NCBI GenBank assembly: GCA_037952775.1
Contig: JBANAY010000003.1
Coordinates: 35,030,001 to 35,094,000 of the forward strand
DNA: 64,000 bases
Source of the DNA: Clonostachys chloroleuca
Lineage: Eukaryota > Ascomycota > Sordariomycetes > Hypocreales > Bionectriaceae
Direction: 5' to 3'
Shown: positions 57,528 to 64,000 of the stretch, piece after piece
Layout of the letters: each line of letters opens with the position of its first letter
Numbering within the stretch: position 1 is the first letter of the stretch
Position numbers and translations under genes: made by a program
The notes under the pieces: generated by a model
What the model saw: only the letters and a program-made list of their open reading frames with translations
Database searches by the model: none
What the model was told of the DNA's origin: nothing

Positions 57528-58290
57528 TTACTTGATGACTCAGGTCGGTTAGTTTACACTATGATGCTTGTATCAACGGCGGCCTCGTTTGATCCGAACT
57601 CTGTTGCTGGGGTGCTTGGACCGGGGAAGAGGAAAAATGATTCATATTTGTTTACTAATTTAATTTGCCAACTTGAAGGTTCAATATTATTACACCACTT
57701 GATCTTGAACTTATTGGAGCTTGTTTGTACTTACTCCCTGCCAAAGAAGACGAGCTTCATATGATGTACAATATAGGAGTATGGCAAGAGGGCACTGGGC
57801 TCGACGGAACCAGTTGAGTCGTCGATTGGGTCTGACAGTGTATCTCTGTTGAGGTATTGGCTAGATAATATAGTTGCTTTTGCATGTAAGTGCCAGCCAC
57901 CTAAACGCATTTAGTGAAATTGGGAGGTTCGTGGTTCAATGCACCTTTAAAGTACAATTAATGCATGGCTCTATTACAGAACCCATATTCTATGCCTTCG
58001 ATATTCCTGAACACTATCTGACCCGGTGGGCCAAGCCCGGGGAACACTCCATGACTCTAGAGCTGCCGGGATTCAAGTGTGGTAGATGCATTGATATGTC
58101 ACACATTATTTGGCCAAGTTTACGAGTAAGATGTACCGAGACTTCAAGGATAAGATGTTTTTGTTTGTAGACTCGAAGCTAAACCGACTCGCTGGCTGAC
58201 AATAAATAGAGGTGGCTGACGACTTGATCTAGCCACTCACCATGGGGAGCCTCTAGGCCTTACTACCGCTCTCTCTCACCAATAATACAT
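57528..58290. other. Intergenic, no gene seen
   Basis: About 760 bp between the tRNA and the small-protein gene. Open frames at 57,561 and 57,874 have no recognisable content. Confidence 0.45.
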
Positions 58291-58636
58291 CTAGTACAGA
58301 CCAACAACGACATCACCCTTGACACGGGCAGTCAGGTGGACCTCGGCCTCAAGGTCGAGCTTGATACCGAGGAGAAGAGCAGCATCGCGGAGCTTGCCGT
58401 CATCCTGGGTAGCACCCTTGATGAGCTGGCCTGTCGTATGAAAACCGTTAATACATTGTCATGGTATGAGAGACGGAGGAAAGTTTTAGAACTTACCAGC
58501 AGGGGTCGAAAGACCAGTGGCGGTGGGGAGAGGGACAGTAAACTGCTTATCAGCGGTGCTATGAGTTTTTATTAGATACTGGACCCCTTTCTATGATGGA
58601 TAAGGTATTATGGGTGAGGAATACTCACGTAGACAT
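58291..58636 (-). CDS. Small conserved-looking acidic protein of 69 residues
   Basis: Three exons: 58636-58629 (only 8 nt, ATGTCTAC), 58558-58497 and 58430-58291. Introns of 70 and 66 bp have GTGAGT/GTAAGT donors and CATAG/GACAG acceptors. The protein starts MSTTADKQFTVPLPTATGLS and ends with GIKLDLEAEVHLTARVKGDV and VVGLY. It has no signal peptide, membrane segment or cysteine. Codons of exon 3 are strongly biased to C or G at the third position, and splice sites are near consensus, both supporting a real, well-expressed gene. I recognise it only as the kind of short conserved hypothetical protein found in many filamentous fungi; function unknown. Confidence 0.8.
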
Positions 58637-61595
58637 GTTGAAGCTTGAAGTGGGTTGAAAGGTTGTTGGTTCTGTTGAGTTGTATTTGAGAGATGAGAGC
58701 GATGAGGAGAAAGATAAAGGTAGTTACTCGAGGACCACAATCGCCTTTTATGTCTTTCGAGTACATCTTCGATGTACTGAGAATACAACATCAGGGATGA
58801 AGACTTCCTTCCTCCGCATGCCGACTCACGCACCCAATGGGCCACTGCATATGCTCCTGCATGAAATCAAACGCCTCCAGGCCAATTGCCAGACAGCCAT
58901 TCATGCCCCAATGAGACAGACGAATCTGATCTCGACAGCGCAGCCGCCGGGCCCATCGGACGCAAACAATCGTACCATTCACAATCTCCCGACGGCAATG
59001 CAAACGCGGAGTGTGTCGGGAGCATGAAAGTCCAGACAAACCGATGCATCGCCAGCTCATCGGCCGTCGCGTCGGGGCTTACTTGCGCGCCTCACGACCA
59101 GGGGATGCTTGATTGCGGATCCGCCTCGTCAATGCTCGATGAATGAACGAATGAATGAACTGCAGATCCTCCACAGGCCTTGCGCCTCTGGTTGTGGGAC
59201 AACATCAATGCGCCAACCCTTACTTGCAGGTGAGTGGCCAATCTAATAGGCACCTTCTTATGTAGTTTATGCTTCAGAGTCTCCCTCAAGGCCAGCTCCG
59301 GCTGAGCACCTTCATCCGTTGGCATAACGCCGTCTGAGGTTGGCTGTGCGCTCGACGTTTCTTCATTGTGGCCTCTTTTTTTTTTTTTTTTTACTCTAAC
59401 GAAATCGAACGTTCTGGGCCAATCGACATTTTATCAAAGACAGTTGATCAATTCTACCTGCCACGCCATTCGGCCAGAACCATCGTTTAACGCCGCCCTT
59501 ATGCATAACATGCAGCATTGCAGCACAACAGTGGCCCCCAACCTTTCTAGCATCCCCGCTTCGTCAGGACACCACTTGCGTTATTAATACCGCTCGCTGC
59601 CTCCCGATGTTCCTATTACATAGATTGTCGAGGCCCTAACCGAGCAGATTCGTTGGTCGATCAGGGGCGGCAGTGTGACCATTTCTCGGCCGACTCTGAA
59701 TCTCCCGAACGCGCTATAGCATCAGCCTCCCAGCCTTCCGAAGTGTTCTTATGCGGTGTTATGAAATGAATGAAGCAAGAATAACCCAAACAGCCAATAG
59801 GAAACTGTTTTGGGCCACATCTGACTTAGCCACCTGATATAGGTAAGGTAGTTATGAGGTTTAAAACAAGCACCAGGAATCGTCCCGAGAGCTTAAGAGA
59901 AGGTTCGCGCCGCAACTTTCGCAGCTGCAATTACCTCGCGGCCGTCACTCACTTGCCTAAACTTTATTGAAGACCTTTTATATTTAATTAAGAGCCTTGA
60001 TGTCCACGGTCGAGGTGATTCTACCAAATCCCCGAAATCATCCAGGGGTTGTTTGTTTCATGTCAATATTTTCTTTCGACGAGCACTTGGCTGCAAGTTT
60101 CTTCACCTACTATCACTCTATTAACCTATTCTAGCCACGGCCGGATGAGAAATGAACGTGTAATCGCAAAAGTGACGCCACCCCCTACTTCATACAGAAG
60201 ATCTGGCCCTTAGGTGAGGTGGACACTGCGAGATTCCTAGAGCATCGTGTTAGGGTTCCATTGGATCAACCTTGACACAACGTTCTCGCTTTTCAATGCT
60301 TTAACTTCTATGTTGCGATTTAGATTTGATTCCTTCCCCGATGGATAGATCTTCATTTGGATGATAAGAGTATTATTGTCTCTTAGAAGGAGCACAACGG
60401 CTAATATGGTCATCCATATTAAGCAAGGCATTCGATGTTGATCTTGTTTGAGACCTCCATCTTTGTCCGAATAAGTATTAGATTAAATGTCTTGGTTCAT
60501 ACCAAAGCATTCAACCAAGTGTATTTGGGGCATTTGGGTCGGCTCCCTCATTCAGAAGTAGCAATTGATTTATCCTGGCCTTTTCAAATGGCTATGCCTA
60601 GGGGGAGGTCATCAACTATCATTCCATACCCCTGTAATAAAGAGTTAGCCCCTTCCCGGGGATCTTTTTGGTAGAGTAGTCAAGCTTTTGCCCGGAACGC
60701 TATCAACAATCCCCTCGATGTAAGAGATTGAAAGCGGAAAAATGAGGTATACATGATAATGTACAGGTTCAGCATGTTCTTGCATCAGATGAATTTTTCT
60801 TGGCAGATGCTCAATATGGTTAAAGACTCTTTATCGCTTTTCTAGCACTGTCTTTATTTACTTTAACCTTAACAGGCAGGACGAGATATCGACATTGTTG
60901 CGGGGTACATCCACGATACGCTTGGCGCTTGGCATGAAAAGGACCCCAGATTTAGGATTTCCATGACCATGTGCTTATCTGTCCTTGTCTAAATCCTACA
61001 ATGGCAGCGCCGAGAGTTATCTTGTTCGCTTTGTGAATGAGCAGCGGCTTCTCTGCCCTCAATGGAAAGTTGGTGTGTGGTACGTGGTTCTTGGGGATTC
61101 ATCACATGGATTTTCGAACTTGATTTATGTTACATTGATCAACATTGAGACCTCCCATTGGTCTACACCATCGTTACACCAGGTCTGCTAAAGTCCATTC
61201 TACGCAACCCTTGACAGCAAGGATCAATTCTTCCGGGTGGCTTGACGATCGTGCTCGACCGACTATTGGGCCTCCCGTATCGCCCCATCTTTGATTAATC
61301 CTCGTCACCACCACAACCATGGGGATTGAAGTGGAGATACGAATTCAATGAAGTATGGTAATGTACTACGTAGCACGATAACCCCGCCCGAAATTGATCC
61401 CATGAGCTTGCTTGGCAGCTCCAGTACACCTTGTTCTTTTGAGCTAAATAGTCGCCCCCCCAGCATCTGTCCGGCGGAGTGTATAATGTTCTCCCAGTCC
61501 CATGGTCCCCAACCTCCTCGGCACTCTGACGCCAAAACAACTGCTACCTAGATTTACCTCGATACAGCACCTTGTATCGTCCAGCAAGTAGCATC
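58637..61595. other. Long gap without supported genes
   Basis: About 3 kb between the small-protein gene (minus) and the peptide transporter (plus), so it holds both promoters. A T-run of about 18 bases starts at about 59,375 and a short GAAT repeat (about 59,140-59,158) is seen. Open frames are short, conflicting and featureless. The first part is GC-richer than the rest. Confidence 0.5.
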
Positions 61596-64000
61596 ATGTC
61601 TAGCCATCATGACCATGTCGTCGAGGCGTTGCCTTCCAGCGAGCCTGAGCTTACAAGCGTCTCTGAAGAGAAGAAGCAACCAATTGACTCCACCACACCT
61701 CTGTTCCCGCCTCTGGAGTGGCTTGAGCGTATCAAGGCAGACTACACTGGTCAGCATGACGGTGAGACACTGCCTGCTGGCTGCGATCCCGACCGGATGG
61801 CGGTGTCGGTCCTAACTCTCACCGTGGATGAGTCTCTCGATACTCTAGAGAAGCTTCTTGAGAGTCAAAAGAATGACTACACAATTGACCAGCAGATGTT
61901 AGGCCGCTTTCGTCAGCTTCTACAGGGCCACAAAGCCTGTGAGATGGAGCAGGGAGAATGGGAATATGAGGTGTGCAAGCGTGCTGGTCTGTGCCATAAT
62001 TGGTCGCCCTACACTGAAGTGCGCGCTGTGACACTGCCTTATGATGACCACGAGGAATCCTGTGAGAGTATCCGAGCTTATGCCCTTGGATACTTCTGGG
62101 TCTGTGTCTGCACTGCTGTCAACGCCTGTAAGCAATCTCTGATGTCTCTTGTCCCTCTTCAGTCGACGAGGTTGGGAAATAGTAACAATGACTCACAGTC
62201 TTTGCACCTCGCCAACCTGGCATCTCTATTCCAGGCTCTGTTGTCCAGCTTCTCTTAGTGCCTATGGGTCGCTTTGCAGCATGGGCTCTCCCGGATTGGG
62301 GTGTCACTATCCGCGGCACGCGATACACTCTCAACCCGGGTCCATGGACGGCCAAGGAGCAGCTATTCTCAACCATCATCTTTACCGGTGCCTCCAGCAT
62401 CGGTAACTTCACTGGTCTCCTCGTGCTCCGTATGCCGGTCTTCTTCAACCAGCGCTGGGCCACCTTCGGCTTCAATATCATGCTCGCACTCGCTAATCAG
62501 GTCTATGGCCTCGGCATGGCTGGCATTCTCCGCCGTCTCAGTGTTTACCCTGTCGAGGCAGTCTGGCCCAAGGTCTTGCCTGTTCTTGCCCTCAACCGCA
62601 CGCTAATCAATCAGGACAATAAGCGTGAGACTGTTAATGGCTGGAAACTGTCGCGTTATAGGATGTTCCTGGTGTGCTCGGCCATCTTCCTTGTCTACTA
62701 CTGGATTCCTAACCAGTTCTTCGTGTCACTCCGCCTCTTTAATTGGATGACATGGATTGCACCCAACAACTTCAACCTAGCTGTTGTCACAGGCTCGTAC
62801 GGCGGTATGGGTTTCAACCCTATTTCTAGCTTCGACCCTAATGTGTCTGGTATGGAGACTATGAACTCGCCCTTCTTTGCTCAACTGCAGCAGTACATTA
62901 TGCGCCTGTTTGGTGGCGTCATCATCCTCATCATGTACTACAAGAACGCCTTCTGGGGTGCCTACATGCCTATCAACTCAAACGGTGCCTTTGATAATCA
63001 AGGTCAGGCGTACAATATTACTCGTGTCCTCGGCGACGGGACCCAGCGTATCGACATGGACAGGTACCTCGAGTATGGCCCTCCGTACTACGCCATAGCC
63101 AATTTGTTTGTCACTGGTTGCAACTTCGTGTACTACACGTTTTCAATTGTCTATGTGTTCACCAAGTATTGGGCTGCCATCAAAAAGGCTTTTGTCGGTA
63201 TCATTGTCAACGCCTATAAGCGACGTAGCATTTACACAGGCTTTGTGGACGGTCAGACACGTATGATGCGCAGGTACAAGGAGGTTCCTGAATGGTGGTA
63301 CGGCATCATCTTCGCATTCGGTTTTGCCGTGTCTATTATCAGCTTGACCGCTTGGCCGACGCAGACTCCATGGTGGTCAATTCTTGGTGTTACTGGCATC
63401 GGTGCCCTGCTCACGATCCCCTGGGTCGTCATTGAGTCCATTGCCAGCACTGGAATTGATCTCAATATCATCTGGCAAGTGTTGCCCGGCGTTTGGTTCC
63501 CTGGTCAGCCGTTGCCTCAGCTTATTCTTCTCATGCTTGGTGCCGCCTTTGAGCAGATGGCCGGCGGTTTCAGTGCCGATTTGAAGAAGGCCCATTATGC
63601 TGGCATCCCCCTCGTGCCGTGTTCCGCGGTCACGTTTCTTCTGTTATTTTCAATTGCTTGATCTATTGTGGTATCATCGAGCTTCTCATGTGGTACGCTA
63701 ACACAGACAACACGTTCTGCACATGGAACAACCGCCAGTACATGGTCTGCCAGTACGCTCACTCCATCTGGTCGTCAACCATTCTCTTCGGTGCCTTTGG
63801 TACCAACAACATGTTCAAGCTGTACCCCATTCTGCCTTGGTGCTTCCTCCTCGGCGCCATCTTGGGCGTTGCCTGGATCGTCGGCGAGAAGTTCCTCCCC
63901 CGCGTCCGTCTCCATTTCAAGAGCCGGACCGAATCGGAATCCTTTGGCCGTTTCGACAAATACTTCTGGGAACCCGCTGCCAGCACCATGGCCTGCCTTA
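61596..64000 (+). CDS. Oligopeptide transporter, OPT family (3' end outside window), frame break near 63,610
   Basis: Proton-coupled transporter of small peptides or peptide-like siderophore conjugates, OPT family. The ATG at 61596 precedes an acidic N-tail (SSEPELTSVSEEKKQ). A 71-bp intron (62128-62198) joins CTAVNA to FFAPRQPGISIPGSVVQLLL, the family's signature (NQFFAPRQPG-like, NPG-type). Further OPT blocks: NPGPWTAKEQLF, LVYYWIPNQFF, FFAQLQQYIMRL, EVPEWWYG, LPGVWFPGQPLPQ and TFCTWNN. At the five-C run 63607-63611 the frame shifts: adding one C restores the expected AGIPPRAVFRGHV and the sequence that continues to the window end; as written, a TGA follows at 63659. The function depends on that base. 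About 790 residues are visible. Confidence 0.85.

Noticed and set aside
59140..59400. Short GAAT repeats and a long T-run
   Set aside because: Simple sequence, no sign of a gene or element; listed only as part of the gap.

Overview
The window looks like nuclear DNA from a filamentous ascomycete (Pezizomycotina, probably Sordariomycetes; inferred from gene content, not from a search). Genes sit on both strands with AT-richer gaps of 0.5-3 kb. Most genes carry short introns (about 50-90 bp, GT..AG, CTAAC/CTNA-like branch sites). Families typical of such fungi are present: HET and NACHT/ankyrin proteins, Zn2Cys6 and zinc-finger-less transcription factors, DHA2 and OPT transporters, a rhodopsin-fold membrane protein, a berberine-bridge-like FAD oxidase, and a tRNA-Ser(CGA) with an intron. 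There is no operon structure, phage or CRISPR.

Layout. 1-4760: 3'-truncated STAND NTPase with helical repeats (minus). 6.7-7.9 kb: ecdysteroid-kinase-like phosphotransferase (minus). 9.7-11.5 kb: secreted type-B carboxylesterase (minus), divergent from a transcription-factor-like gene (12.1-13.5 kb, plus). 13.8-15.5 kb: DHA2 efflux transporter (minus), divergent from a DapA-family aldolase (16.8-17.8 kb, plus). 18.7-19.7 kb: WW-domain protein. 20.4-22.2 kb: HET protein. 23.5-24.4 kb: secreted GH16-like glucanase. 25.6-28.4 kb: Zn2Cys6 regulator with eleven introns and two microexons. 29.5-30.1 kb: guanylate kinase paralogue. 30.7-32.7 kb: double-GFA protein and GNAT acetyltransferase (both minus). 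32.8-39.2 kb: a head-to-tail pair, a conserved fungal protein of unknown role and a NACHT-ankyrin protein, both with broken frames. 40.2-40.5 kb: small secreted six-cysteine protein. 41.7-43.2 kb: mitochondrial zinc alcohol dehydrogenase. 45.3-45.5 kb: transporter relic. 46.0-47.8 kb: membrane-anchored glycosyltransferase. 50.2-52.1 kb: secreted FAD oxidase. 54.2-55.4 kb: rhodopsin-domain membrane protein. 56-56.8 kb: unidentified duplicated coding module. 57.4-57.5 kb: tRNA-Ser. 58.3-58.6 kb: tiny conserved protein. 61.6 kb to the end: oligopeptide transporter, 3' end outside the window.

Themes. The STAND, HET and NACHT-ankyrin genes belong to fungal non-self-recognition/innate-immunity families. 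The esterase, GH16 protein, FAD oxidase, six-cysteine protein, DHA2 and OPT genes look outward, to secretion or transport. I see no coherent biosynthetic cluster.

A cross-cutting observation is that seven single-base frame breaks lie in six genes, four of them at runs of five or six C. Small indel errors in the assembly are the simplest explanation, although the NACHT-ankyrin gene also has an in-frame stop and may really be decaying.
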